Source: Flavobacteriales bacterium (GTDB lineage: Bacteria; Bacteroidota; Bacteroidia; Flavobacteriales; Flavobacteriaceae). From it: DNA of 64,000 bases. Below, piece after piece: positions 26,489 to 35,585 of the stretch. Numbering within the stretch: the first letter of the stretch is position 1; each line of letters opens with the position of its first letter. The notes beneath the pieces are model-generated. The model did not search any database. It saw only the letters and a program-made list of their open reading frames with translations, and was not told where the DNA came from. The position numbers and the translations under genes are program-made. The stretch covers positions 35,629-99,628 of the forward strand of contig JABMNH010000038.1 in the NCBI GenBank assembly GCA_013205245.1, read 5' to 3'.

Positions 26489-28618
26489 TTAATTTTTGAC
26501 TAAATGTTCTGTATTTTTGAGTTTTAGTTCAGCTAAAATATTTAACGCTTCGTTTATATAAGCATCTTTAGCTAAGTTTTTATGCCAAACATCTCTCTTT
26601 TGAGTTAAGACTGAATCTTTTTCGAGTTGCGGCCATTCGTAGGTTGGTGATTTAAAAACAAGATTGTCATTAAACGCGTTAAGATCCTTAAATTTCTCAT
26701 TTTCTTGAATCCTTCCTTCTAAATCTTTTTTATAGGTTTTAAAATTTAGTGAAATACTTGTTGTTTTTTGGGCTTGTTTTAACCATTTGGCATTCTGATT
26801 GGCTAAATTAAAATAGGCGCTGTTACGCACTCTTAATTTGCTGTTGTTTACCACTTCGTCAAAATTGCTGTATTTATTCCAAGGGGTATAATTAGCCGAT
26901 GCAATTTTATCCCAAGCTAAAGGGTTTTCTTCGTCACGTTCGCCAACATCCATAAAGGCATATCTGTCTGGCAAAGCCACATCGCTTGTCACACCTTTTA
27001 GTTGTGTTGAACCGCCGTTTACACGATAAAATTTCTGAATGGTCATTTTTAAGGCGCCCAAATCTTGAGGATAATCTACATAATTGTTCAAAGTCAAAAT
27101 ATTCTGAACTGTGCCTTTGCCAAAAGTCTGTTTGCTTCCTATAATAACAGCGCGGTTATAATCTTGCATCGCCGCAGCAAAAATTTCTGAAGCTGACGCC
27201 GAAAATTCATTCACCAAAACAACCAAAGAGCCATCCCACTGAATTTTTTTATTAGCATCGACACGAATATTAGGTTTTTCGTCTCTGTAACGCACTTGAA
27301 CAACAGGGCCTTCTTTAATAAATAGTCCGGCAATATCTATAGCAGTACTTAACGAACCGCCGCCATTATTACGTAAATCTATTAAAATGCCTTGCACCTT
27401 TTCTTGTTTTAAATATTCTATTTGCTTGGTCATATCTGTAGCCGAATTTCTAGAATTCGATTTTTTAAAATCTATATAAAATTTTGGCAGGTTAATAATG
27501 CCATATTTAACACCGTTTTTTTCTACAATACTCGATTTAGCAAAGACCTCTTCAAGCTCTACGATATCTCTGATAATAGAAATAACTTTAATGCCGCCAC
27601 TAATTTTTTTAAGGGTTAATTGCACCTCAGTGCCTTTTTTCCCTTTAATAAATTCTATGGCATCATCTAAGCGCATACCAACGATATCAAGTGGTTCTTT
27701 ATTGCCTTGAGCTACTTTTAGAATAATATCGCCAACCTCGAGTTCTCCTTTTTTCCATGCGGGGCCGCCAGAAATTAATTCTACTACTTTGGTAAAATCA
27801 CCTTTTTTTTGCAAACGTGCGCCAATACCTTCAAGTTTGCCAGCCATGCTAATGTCGAAACGTTTTTTGTCTTGAGGCGCAAAATAAGTTGTGTGTGGAT
27901 CGAAAGCTAAAGTAATGGTGTTTAAGAAAGCCGAAAAACCATCGTCTTCATTTAATTCCAACATTCTCTTAAAGAAATCTCCCATAGTATTTTGAATACT
28001 TTCTCTTACTTCTACTTCTATTTCTTTAAACGATTTTTCGTGGTATGACGCCTCTTTTTTATGCTTCTCTTTTTCTAAATCTATTCTGTCCATCAAGCCA
28101 GATATCGCGTTAAGCTTTAGCTCTTTTTGCCATTTTTTAATACGTTCTGCATCTGTTTTAGCATACTGAATCTCTTCATATTTTAGCTCAATCTCTTCTT
28201 TTTTATTGAAGTTAAAAGGTGCTGTTAAAAGCTCTGAATAAAAGGATTCAACTTCTTTTACACGCTCTTTATAACGGCCATAAACCAATTTGAAAAAAGT
28301 TAAATCTTCTGCTTTTATTTGGTCGTCGATGAGATTTTTATATTCAGAAAAAGCTTCAATATCCGATTGTAAAAAATAGCGTTTGCTTGGATCTAGATTC
28401 TTTATAAAATTTTTATAAACCAACTCAGAAAAATCATCGTTAAAATCTTTGGGTTGATAATGGCCTTTTGTGAGGGCAAATTTTAGAAGGCTGATTAAAA
28501 CCCTGTCTTTTTCGGGATCTGGTTTTTGAATTACCGTAAACCCTAAAGTTATGCTCGTCACTAAAAGTAGGGCTATAATTAACTTTGCTTTTTTATTTAT
28601 AAGTGCTAAATTTTTCAT
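26489..28618 (-). CDS. Carboxy-terminal processing protease (tail-specific, S41 family)
   Basis: This is a 709-residue Prc/Tsp-like periplasmic serine protease that degrades or processes proteins by their C-termini. The N-terminal signal or anchor helix (about 12-32) is followed by the tail-specific protease N-terminal domain. The PDZ domain is near residues 255-335 (GIGARLQKKGDF, GGPAWKKGELEVGDIILKV). The S41 core has the catalytic Ser in NEFSASASEIFAAAMQD and Lys in SKQTFGKGTVQN (about 470-500). The C-terminal extension matches the DUF3340 type. The gene lies directly upstream of the ABC permease. Confidence 0.92.
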   Translation of the reverse strand: MKNLALINKKAKLIIALLLVTSITLGFTVIQKPDPEKDRVLISLLKFALTKGHYQPKDFNDDFSELVYKNFIKNLDPSKRYFLQSDIEAFSEYKNLIDDQIKAEDLTFFKLVYGRYKERVKEVESFYSELLTAPFNFNKKEEIELKYEEIQYAKTDAERIKKWQKELKLNAISGLMDRIDLEKEKHKKEASYHEKSFKEIEVEVRESIQNTMGDFFKRMLELNEDDGFSAFLNTITLAFDPHTTYFAPQDKKRFDISMAGKLEGIGARLQKKGDFTKVVELISGGPAWKKGELEVGDIILKVAQGNKEPLDIVGMRLDDAIEFIKGKKGTEVQLTLKKISGGIKVISIIRDIVELEEVFAKSSIVEKNGVKYGIINLPKFYIDFKKSNSRNSATDMTKQIEYLKQEKVQGILIDLRNNGGGSLSTAIDIAGLFIKEGPVVQVRYRDEKPNIRVDANKKIQWDGSLVVLVNEFSASASEIFAAAMQDYNRAVIIGSKQTFGKGTVQNILTLNNYVDYPQDLGALKMTIQKFYRVNGGSTQLKGVTSDVALPDRYAFMDVGERDEENPLAWDKIASANYTPWNKYSNFDEVVNNSKLRVRNSAYFNLANQNAKWLKQAQKTTSISLNFKTYKKDLEGRIQENEKFKDLNAFNDNLVFKSPTYEWPQLEKDSVLTQKRDVWHKNLAKDAYINEALNILAELKLKNTEHLVKN

Positions 28619-28638
28619 TTTATACCTGTTCTAATTAT

Positions 28639-28646
28639 CAAAAATA
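28639..28646 (-). promoter_or_regulatory. Probable -7 element (TATTTTTG, minus strand) for the protease operon
   Basis: The plus strand reads CAAAAATA, giving TATTTTTG on the minus strand 20 bp upstream of ATG 28618. The neighbouring spacer (28619-28897) holds no other visible gene. Confidence 0.4.
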
Positions 28647-28846
28647 CTGTTTTTAATCTATTTTTTGTCTTTTTTGTAAATCGTAAAAATTATCTGAATT
28701 TAATATTACGACCGTATTGTTTTTGTTGTAGGGCTATCAATTACCTATCCAAAATAAAAAAGGCTATTTCTATGCTGTTAATTTAACTACAAGATTAAGT
28801 AATAAAATCAGGTTTAATTCTTTACAAAATGTTAAAATTAGGCGCC

Positions 28847-28876
28847 TTTGTTTAACCAAAATTTAGCTTAGATTTG
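28847..28876 (+). promoter_or_regulatory. Promoter of surE-lpxB (TTTG-N18-TAGATTTG)
   Basis: TTTG at 28847-28850 and TAGATTTG at 28869-28876, separated by 18 bp, match both Bacteroidota promoter elements. The surE ATG is 22 bp downstream. Confidence 0.65.
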
Positions 28877-28897
28877 TAGTCACACATTATAAAAAAT

Positions 28898-29671
28898 ATG
28901 AAAAAGAGACCCTTAATTTTAGTTACCAATGATGATGGCATAACGGCACCAGGCATACGCAACCTTATTGAAGCCATGAACGAACTTGGCGATGTTGTAG
29001 TGGTAGCACCAGACAGTCCACAAAGCGGTATGGGACACGCCATTACCTTAGATTCAACTTTGTATTGCAATCCTATAAATATAGATGATGATGGCCCTCA
29101 ACTAGAGTACAAATGTTCTGGTACGCCAGCCGATTGTGTCAAATTAGCAGTGAATGAAATCTTAAATAGAAAACCCGATTTATGTGTTTCTGGCATTAAC
29201 CACGGATCAAATGCATCTATAAATGTTATTTATTCTGGTACCATGAGTGCGGCTGTTGAGGCTGGCATTGAAGGTGTTCCGGCCATTGGCTTTTCTTTAT
29301 TAGATTACACTTGGAAAGCTAATTTTATAGGCCTTAAATCTTATATTAAAAAAATAGCTCAAAACGTTTTAGATAACGGTTTACCCGATGGTGTTGTATT
29401 AAATGTCAACTTTCCGAGAACAAAAGATGGCGTTTTTAAAGGGCTTAGAATTTGTAGACAAGCGCGTGCCAACTGGAAAGAAGAATTTGATAAACGTGTG
29501 AATCCACAAGGTAAAGAATATTATTGGCTTACGGGTACTTTTGTAAATTTAGATCACGGAGAAGATACCGATATGTGGGCGCTTTCTAACAACTATATTT
29601 CGGTTGTTCCTGTGCAATTCGATTTAACGGCACATCATTTTATTCAAAAATTAAACAGCTGGGATTTGTAA
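28898..29671 (+). CDS. surE: 5'/3'-nucleotidase SurE
   Basis: SurE is a divalent-metal-dependent nucleotidase or survival protein that removes phosphate from nucleoside monophosphates. The 257-residue sequence opens with the metal-binding LVTNDDGITAPGIRNL. It then has VVAPDSPQSGMGHAIT, CSGTPADCVKLA and VSGINHGSNASINVIYSGTM, all conserved in the family. It starts a run of three co-directional genes ending with lpxB. The same surE-lpxB linkage is common in flavobacteria. Confidence 0.95.
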   Translation: MKKRPLILVTNDDGITAPGIRNLIEAMNELGDVVVVAPDSPQSGMGHAITLDSTLYCNPINIDDDGPQLEYKCSGTPADCVKLAVNEILNRKPDLCVSGINHGSNASINVIYSGTMSAAVEAGIEGVPAIGFSLLDYTWKANFIGLKSYIKKIAQNVLDNGLPDGVVLNVNFPRTKDGVFKGLRICRQARANWKEEFDKRVNPQGKEYYWLTGTFVNLDHGEDTDMWALSNNYISVVPVQFDLTAHHFIQKLNSWDL

Positions 29672-29682
29672 TTTTATAGAAG

Positions 29683-29961
29683 GTGAAAAAAGAAATTGGC
29701 ATCGGATTTTTAATTGGGTTGATTGCAACAACTTTTGGGTTTTTTGCCTATCTAGAATTCTTTGTTCATCAGGATTTTGAAACCATGTTAAAATTTATTT
29801 TTGAAGAGGAACTCTTTGGAAAAATGCTGGGTCTTGCCGCCTTGCCAAATTTATTTGTTTTTTTTATTTTCTTAAAAAAGAAACAAGAATATCGTGCTAG
29901 AGGTGTTGTTTTAGAAAGTTTTTTAGTGGCTTTGTTGATTTTAATAGCCCAATTTTTATAA
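29683..29961 (+). CDS. Small three-helix membrane protein, function unknown
   Basis: This 92-residue protein has three hydrophobic segments: about residues 5-25, 46-63 and 74-91. The start is GTG at 29683, 11 bp after the surE stop; no ATG precedes the first helix. The stop is 3 bp before the lpxB ATG. Position in the surE-lpxB transcript and the continuous open frame support a real gene. No motif assigns a function, although proximity to lpxB hints at the envelope. Confidence 0.7.
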   Translation: MKKEIGIGFLIGLIATTFGFFAYLEFFVHQDFETMLKFIFEEELFGKMLGLAALPNLFVFFIFLKKKQEYRARGVVLESFLVALLILIAQFL

Positions 29962-29964
29962 AAG

Positions 29965-31074
29965 ATGAAGTATTATATTATTGCTGGCGAAGCCTCGGGC
30001 GATTTACACGCTTCGAATTTAATGACGTCTTTAAAAGAAAAAGATCCAAAGGCACAGTTTAGATTTTGGGGTGGCGATTTGATGCAATCTGTAGGAGGTG
30101 ATCTTGTAAAACATTATAGAGATCTATCGTTTATGGGGTTTTTAGAAGTTTTATTAAATCTTAAAACCATATTAGGCAACCTTTCTTTTTGCAAAAAAGA
30201 CCTTTTAGAGTTTAAGCCAGATGCTTTAATCTTGGTTGATTATCCGGGTTTTAATATGCGTATTGCCGAATTCGCAAAAGCGAACAACATAAAAGTTCAT
30301 TATTATATTTCGCCACAGATTTGGGCGTGGAAAGAAAACCGCATTAAAAGCATCAAACTTTCGGTAGATGCCATGTATGTTATTTTACCTTTTGAAAAGG
30401 ATTTTTACGAAAACAAGCACAACTTTAAAGTCCATTTTGTAGGACATCCCTTGTTAGACGCTATCGCCCATAGAAAACCTATAGACGAAATACAGTTTAA
30501 ACAAACCCATAATTTAGATGACAAACCTATAATAGCTATTCTGCCCGGTAGTAGAAAGCAAGAAATTAAAAAAATGTTGTCTGTAATGCTATCTATTACG
30601 ACTGATTTTAAAGATTATCAATTTGTTATAGCTGGAGCACCAAGTCAAGATTTTGACTTTTACAAACCTTTTATTACAGATGCAAATATTCATTTTATTG
30701 CCAATAAAACATACGATTTATTGTCGGTTTCAACAGCAGCTTTAGTTACATCTGGCACAGCTACTTTAGAAACCGCTTTGTTTAAAGTACCCGAAATCGT
30801 GTGTTATAAAGGGAGTTGGGCCTCTTATCAAATTGGCAAACGTTTGATAAAATTAGATTTTATTTCTTTGGTAAATCTTATCTTAAACAAAGAAGCTGTT
30901 ACCGAACTTATTCAGAATGATTTTAACAGTAAAAATCTAAAAAAAGAACTCAATCGTATTTTAAAAACAGACAAAAGAGAACAAATATTTGAATCTTATT
31001 TTGAGTTGGAAGAAAAATTAGGAGGCGCTGGTGCAAGCGATAAAACAGCACAACTTATTTTAGACAGCTTTTAA
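29965..31074 (+). CDS. lpxB: Lipid-A-disaccharide synthase
   Basis: LpxB joins UDP-2,3-diacylglucosamine to lipid X to form the disaccharide core of lipid A. The 369-residue GT19 protein opens with YYIIAGEASGDLHASNLM. It carries VDYPGFNMRIAEFAK, YYISPQIWAWKENRIKSIK, VGHPLLDAI, ILPGSRKQEIKK and TSGTATLETALF, all typical. The companion lpxH lies 15 kb away in this window. The 3' end overlaps the convergent MATE gene by 15 bp. Confidence 0.96.
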   Translation: MKYYIIAGEASGDLHASNLMTSLKEKDPKAQFRFWGGDLMQSVGGDLVKHYRDLSFMGFLEVLLNLKTILGNLSFCKKDLLEFKPDALILVDYPGFNMRIAEFAKANNIKVHYYISPQIWAWKENRIKSIKLSVDAMYVILPFEKDFYENKHNFKVHFVGHPLLDAIAHRKPIDEIQFKQTHNLDDKPIIAILPGSRKQEIKKMLSVMLSITTDFKDYQFVIAGAPSQDFDFYKPFITDANIHFIANKTYDLLSVSTAALVTSGTATLETALFKVPEIVCYKGSWASYQIGKRLIKLDFISLVNLILNKEAVTELIQNDFNSKNLKKELNRILKTDKREQIFESYFELEEKLGGAGASDKTAQLILDSF

Positions 31075-32393
31075 AAATTTCTTTCTGAATTTCACCCTGA
31101 GAATAGCTGCTCTTAAAAACATCCAAACAAAAAAGGCTATCCAAATACCATAAAGTTTTAAATCGAAATAATCGGCGATAAGCAAAGTTGGAATAAATCC
31201 TAAAAAAGTAGCTATAATTAAAGTATTTCGTAAGGCTTTGGCCTCGGCTAAACCCTTAAACAAACCATCATAAACAAAGGCTACTGCATTTAATGGTTGC
31301 ATCAATAATACCATCCAAAAAATGGCATTAAAAGTTTGCGTTACCAAGGGGTCTTTTGTGAAAACAGACCCAATATATTGATATAAAACGCCACACACAG
31401 CTACTAAAAATAGCGATACTAAAATGGCGTATTTGCTTAAATCTTTGCTTAATATTTGTAACGATTTATAGTTTTGTTCTCCCAATAATTTCCCCGATAC
31501 GATGTTGCCAACACTTGAGTATCCATCGATAAAAAAAGCAAAAAACAACCAAATTTGGAAAGCAATGGTTTGCGCGGCTATATAATTATTGCCATATTTT
31601 GTTGCATATGCGTTAGATAAATACAAGGCAATATTTAAGGCTATTGCGCGTATAAATAAATTAACACTTAGTAGCAGTAATTTTTCCAATTCTTTATTAA
31701 AAGGGAGTCGTAATTTTAATGAAAAAGGCGTCTTTTTAAGCATTAAAATCAATGCCATAATTGCCATAACTAATTGCGCAATAACACTGGCAATAGCAGC
31801 TCCTTCAATATTCATGGCGGGAATAAATCCTTCAATGCCAAAAACCAAAGCAAAATCTAATCCCACATTTAAAACGGTGCCTAGAATACTAATTATCATG
31901 GGCCAATAAGTGTTTTGCATTCCTCTAAAAACGCCAAAAACCGAAAAGACAAAAAGGGTTAAGGGGAATCCTAAGGCACGTATTTTATAATAATCTACGG
32001 CGTAATTTAAAATAAGCCCCTCGGCATTATAAAGTTTGAAAATAAATTCTACAAAAAAGATGGTGATAACATAAATAGAAACACTTAGAAAAATGTTTAT
32101 AAAAATAATTTGAGCTGGTAAATTGCTGATTTCATCTAGTTTTTTAGCCCCTAAATAATGCGACACAATGGCAGAAATTGCCGATCTGGTCTGCGCTAAA
32201 ATCCACACAAGTGCCGCAATAAAAGAACCTGCAATACCATAAGGAAGGCTAAAGATTCTATTGGGTTGATAGTCATATTTCCAACAATAGCAGTGTCGGT
32301 AATAGACAAAAGCGGTTCTGCTATTCCCGAAATAATGGCCGGAATAGCCAATCTATTGATGTACTTAAATGAAATTTTATGAGAGTCTTGCAA
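31060..32393 (-). pseudogene. MATE-family multidrug/Na+ efflux transporter, interrupted by a frameshift
   Basis: Two adjacent reading frames together encode a normal-length (about 444 aa) MATE antiporter. The N-terminal frame (32393 down to about 32240) reads INRLAIPAIISGIAEPLLS and DTAIVGNMTINPIESLA. The sense then continues in another frame as YGIAGSFIAALVWILAQTR, then SAISAIVSHYLGAKKLDE and the remaining helices. The shift lies at about 32239-32258, in GAATCTTTAGCCTTCCTTAT read on the minus strand, and one missing base would restore the frame. It is either a recently broken gene or a sequencing error; no slippery heptamer or stimulator suggests programmed shifting. Its 3' end overlaps lpxB. 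Confidence 0.85.
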
Positions 32394-32437
32394 TACTAAA
32401 AATTAAGTCTGCAATTTCGGAAAATTTAAAATATAAA

Positions 32438-32477
32438 AAACCTCTAGAATATCTTTAAGATAAACTTCTAGAGGTTT
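32438..32477 (-). terminator. Terminator hairpin after the 297-aa secreted protein gene
   Basis: AAACCTCTAGAA (32438-32449) pairs perfectly with TTCTAGAGGTTT (32466-32477) across a 16-base loop. On the minus strand the stem ends in a T-run. It lies 21 bp past the stop at 32499. Confidence 0.8.
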
Positions 32478-32498
32478 CCTTTTATAACTAATTTCAAC

Positions 32499-33392
32499 CT
32501 ATTCTGTGATACTTTTTAGCATGTCTTCTATATCGCCAGGGGTGCTCATAATTTTCATAAATGTACCCATGGTTAATTCTGGCCAACTAACTGCCAATCT
32601 GTATTTTCCGTGTAACATTGTAACAGTCTTGCCTTGTAAAATGATTTCGTAAGGCATGGCCGCAATATTTTCTTCGCCAATTTTTGGAAGAAAAATTGCC
32701 TCTCCTTTTTCTTTGTCTAGTAATGCTACACCAAAAACTGCGGTGTTTTTATCGGCTAAAACTAATTTGTAAATTAATTTCGTAGCATTTTTATTTTTGG
32801 CTAAATTGGCTTCAATAATTTTTATTCCTTCGTCAAAAGAGGTGTAAGTATTTAAGGTTACTGGATCAGAAAAATAAGGCATAAATACTTTGTAATGGTA
32901 TTTCCAAAGTTTTTCGGCAGGAATACTACCACCAAAACCAACAAATTCATCTCCTATATTGGCTAAAGCCGATTTGACATCAGTTGCAACTTGCTCTAAA
33001 ACTTGTGTGTGATTTGGCGTTTCTTTTCTAAGATAAGCGTTAAAAATGTACATCGGATTTAAATAAGACACAGTGACATTTTCACCGTTTTTTACCAGAC
33101 CAACTTTAAAAATAGCTGCCATGGCGCCTCTATCAGTAACTTTTGAAACAGTACTTTTTAAATCTGTTCTGGTAAAAGCTATGACATGTAAATCAGGATT
33201 GTTTTCGGGGCTATATTCTCCTAAAATTTCAAAATTATTAGCGGTTAAAGTTTGTATAACATTATCAACAACTGTTGGCAGAGATTCTGTTAAAGTGCCA
33301 ACTTTTATATAGGGTGCTAAATCTTGGGCATTACTATTAATAGGGCTAAAACCTATAAGGTATACCATGCAAACATAAATCAGTTTTTTCAT
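32499..33392 (-). CDS. Secreted protein of unknown function, weakly DUF302-like
   Basis: This 297-residue protein has a signal peptide (about residues 1-22, ending NSNAQ). The region from about 40 to 140 recalls DUF302 (VDNVIQTLTANNFEILGEY, LHVIAFTRTDL), a fold found in metal- or heme-associated proteins. The C-terminal half has no recognised family, although the start of that half (AEKLWKYHYKVFMPYFSD) is aromatic-rich. It is monocistronic, with its own -7 element and terminator. The DUF302 resemblance is tentative. Confidence 0.55.
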   Translation of the reverse strand: MKKLIYVCMVYLIGFSPINSNAQDLAPYIKVGTLTESLPTVVDNVIQTLTANNFEILGEYSPENNPDLHVIAFTRTDLKSTVSKVTDRGAMAAIFKVGLVKNGENVTVSYLNPMYIFNAYLRKETPNHTQVLEQVATDVKSALANIGDEFVGFGGSIPAEKLWKYHYKVFMPYFSDPVTLNTYTSFDEGIKIIEANLAKNKNATKLIYKLVLADKNTAVFGVALLDKEKGEAIFLPKIGEENIAAMPYEIILQGKTVTMLHGKYRLAVSWPELTMGTFMKIMSTPGDIEDMLKSITE

Positions 33393-33413
33393 AATAGTGG
33401 TTTTTTAATTGTC

Positions 33414-33421
33414 CAAAATTA
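33414..33421 (-). promoter_or_regulatory. Probable -7 element (TAATTTTG, minus strand) for the 297-aa secreted protein gene
   Basis: CAAAATTA on the plus strand gives TAATTTTG on the minus strand 21 bp upstream of ATG 33392. Confidence 0.4.
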
Positions 33422-33515
33422 GTAGTTTAACGCACGCTTTTTATTGATAAATATCAAGTAATTAGCTGTTATTTATCATAGATTAACTACTTTTAGATAT
33501 CTAAAAATTCTTGTT

Positions 33516-35528
33516 TTGATAAAGCACATTTCTTTCCATCTCTGTTTTGCTTTAATAACAGGCCTTATTTTAGGACACTATTTAAATCTGTCACACTGTG
33601 AGTTATGGTATTTACTAGCCGGTGGCATTTCTCTTTTATGTGTGGTTTACTTTATTTCAAATAGGTTTTTAAATCCGCGTTTTTATTTTGCTTTAACAGG
33701 ATTTTTAGTCATTGTTTTTATTGGCATTGCAAGAGTTGGTTTTACAAAAGACACGCTTTTAAAAAATCATTACACGCGTTTTTTAAACGATAAAACAACA
33801 GAAATTTTATCTATAAAAAATATCTTAAAACCATCAAAAAATTACAATAAATATGAAGTTTCTATTCATCAAATCAATGATAAAAAGGTAATCGGGAAAA
33901 TTATTCTAAACATTAAAAAAGACAGTCTGAATTCTGATTTAGAAATAGGTCAATTTATATTTACAGATGCTAAAATCATAGCGGTTGAAGCTCCCAAAAA
34001 CCCATATCAATTTGACTATAAAAAGTATTTAGAAAATCAGCATATCTATAATCAGATTTATACAAACTTTGATGCTGTTAAAATCTTAGAGAAACGTCAA
34101 ATTTCTATTTATTCTTTAGCTGGTAATTTTAGAAAAAAGGTGATTAATACTTTAATTAACAAAGGGCTTAAAGGTGATGAATTGGCTGTGGTAAAAGCTT
34201 TACTTTTAGGAGAACGCAATCAAATTTCTGCTTCGTTACGTGAAAATTATGCGGCGGCTGGAGCCATTCATATTTTAGCGATTTCGGGCTTACATATTGG
34301 CATTATTATGATGTTAATTAGTTTTGTTTTAAAACCTTTAGAATCATTAAAAAGAGGTAAGACTATTAAGCTTATTCTCATAATTTTGAGTTTGTGGATT
34401 TATGCCATCATAGCCGGATTAAGTCCCTCGGTTTTACGTGCCACAACAATGTTTACCGCTGTAAGTATCAGCCTGTTTTCTAATAGAAAAAATGATATTT
34501 ATAATGTATTGGCGCTATCGGCTTTTTTGCTTTTGCTTCTTAATCCGTCATACTTGTTTAAGGTCGGATTCCAAATGAGTTATTTGGCCGTTATTGCCAT
34601 TGTCACCATCCAACCAAAACTGGCAAATCTTTGGCATCCAAAACAAAAGTTTATCAATTATTTTTGGCAATTAATATGTGTTTCTACCGCTGCTCAAATT
34701 GGTGTGCTGCCCTTGAGTCTGTTCTATTTTCATCAGTTTCCGGGTTTGTTTTTTGTTACAAATACAGTTGTCATTCCTTTACTTGGCCTCATTTTGGGAT
34801 ACGGATTATTTATAATTCTGTTGGCTTCTATTAATTTATTGCCTGCAATTCTGGTTGCATATTATCAACATATCATCCATTATTTAAATGTATTTATAAC
34901 TTGGGTTGCGCATCAAGAAGGGTTTTTATTTAAAAATATTTCTTTTTCATTTCTGATGATGTTTGCAAGTTATCTCATCATTCTTTCAGGTTATTTTCTG
35001 ATTCACAATAAAAAACCCATAAATATTCTGTGGTTTTGTTTGTCGATAATAAGCCTCCAAAGTGTCTTATTTTACGAAACCTATACATCATCAAATAGCC
35101 ATCAATTTATAGTTTTTGACACTTATAAAAATCCGCTTATAGCGATAAAAAATGGCAAAAATTTACAACTAATAGCCAATGATGGGGCTAATGAATATGT
35201 TCTAAAAAACTATCTTATCGGATCAGGTCTTAAAAACATATTACCTCCAGAAAAAGAAAAAAATCTGTTTTTAATAAATCAAAAAAAGGTGTTAATAATA
35301 GACAAAGCTGGTGTTTATGAACCCTTGGAGAATGCCGATATCGTCATCTTAACAAAATCGCCAAAAATAAATTTAGAAAGGCTTATCCAACAATCAAATC
35401 CGAGTCTCATTATTGCCGACGGTTCTAATTATAAATCTTTCATCACTTTATGGCAAAACACTTGTCATCAGAAAAAAATAACTTTTTACAACACTGCCGA
35501 AAAAGGCGCTTTTATTTATTCATTTTAA
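33516..35528 (+). CDS. ComEC/Rec2-family DNA-uptake channel protein
   Basis: ComEC forms the inner-membrane channel for single-stranded DNA during natural transformation. The 670-residue protein has N-terminal helices and a DUF4131-like OB region (about 1-190). The Competence domain follows with ALLLGERNQIS and the signature GAIHILAISGLHIGIIMML (about residues 247-265), then multiple helices. A short C-terminal region (about 530-670) resembles a degenerate metallo-beta-lactamase domain. The first usable start is a TTG at 33516, as no ATG lies near. DprA, which loads RecA on incoming DNA, is encoded 5.6 kb downstream. Confidence 0.9.
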   Translation: MIKHISFHLCFALITGLILGHYLNLSHCELWYLLAGGISLLCVVYFISNRFLNPRFYFALTGFLVIVFIGIARVGFTKDTLLKNHYTRFLNDKTTEILSIKNILKPSKNYNKYEVSIHQINDKKVIGKIILNIKKDSLNSDLEIGQFIFTDAKIIAVEAPKNPYQFDYKKYLENQHIYNQIYTNFDAVKILEKRQISIYSLAGNFRKKVINTLINKGLKGDELAVVKALLLGERNQISASLRENYAAAGAIHILAISGLHIGIIMMLISFVLKPLESLKRGKTIKLILIILSLWIYAIIAGLSPSVLRATTMFTAVSISLFSNRKNDIYNVLALSAFLLLLLNPSYLFKVGFQMSYLAVIAIVTIQPKLANLWHPKQKFINYFWQLICVSTAAQIGVLPLSLFYFHQFPGLFFVTNTVVIPLLGLILGYGLFIILLASINLLPAILVAYYQHIIHYLNVFITWVAHQEGFLFKNISFSFLMMFASYLIILSGYFLIHNKKPINILWFCLSIISLQSVLFYETYTSSNSHQFIVFDTYKNPLIAIKNGKNLQLIANDGANEYVLKNYLIGSGLKNILPPEKEKNLFLINQKKVLIIDKAGVYEPLENADIVILTKSPKINLERLIQQSNPSLIIADGSNYKSFITLWQNTCHQKKITFYNTAEKGAFIYSF

Positions 35529-35531
35529 AGG

Positions 35532-35561
35532 TTTTGGGGCTATTAAATTTTGGTATATTTG
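35532..35561 (+). promoter_or_regulatory. Promoter of the nucleotidyltransferase gene (TTTTG-N17-TATATTTG)
   Basis: TTTTG at 35532-35536 and TATATTTG at 35554-35561 with a 17-bp spacer fit the Bacteroidota promoter. It overlaps any translation start upstream of 35562, so ATG 35586 is the likely start. Confidence 0.65.
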
Positions 35562-35585
35562 ACTTTTAAATTTAACCCATTATCC

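Noticed and set aside
32196..32393. Programmed ribosomal frameshifting in the MATE gene
   Set aside because: No slippery heptamer or downstream stimulator is apparent at the junction, and the family is not known for recoding. A mutation or sequencing error is simpler.
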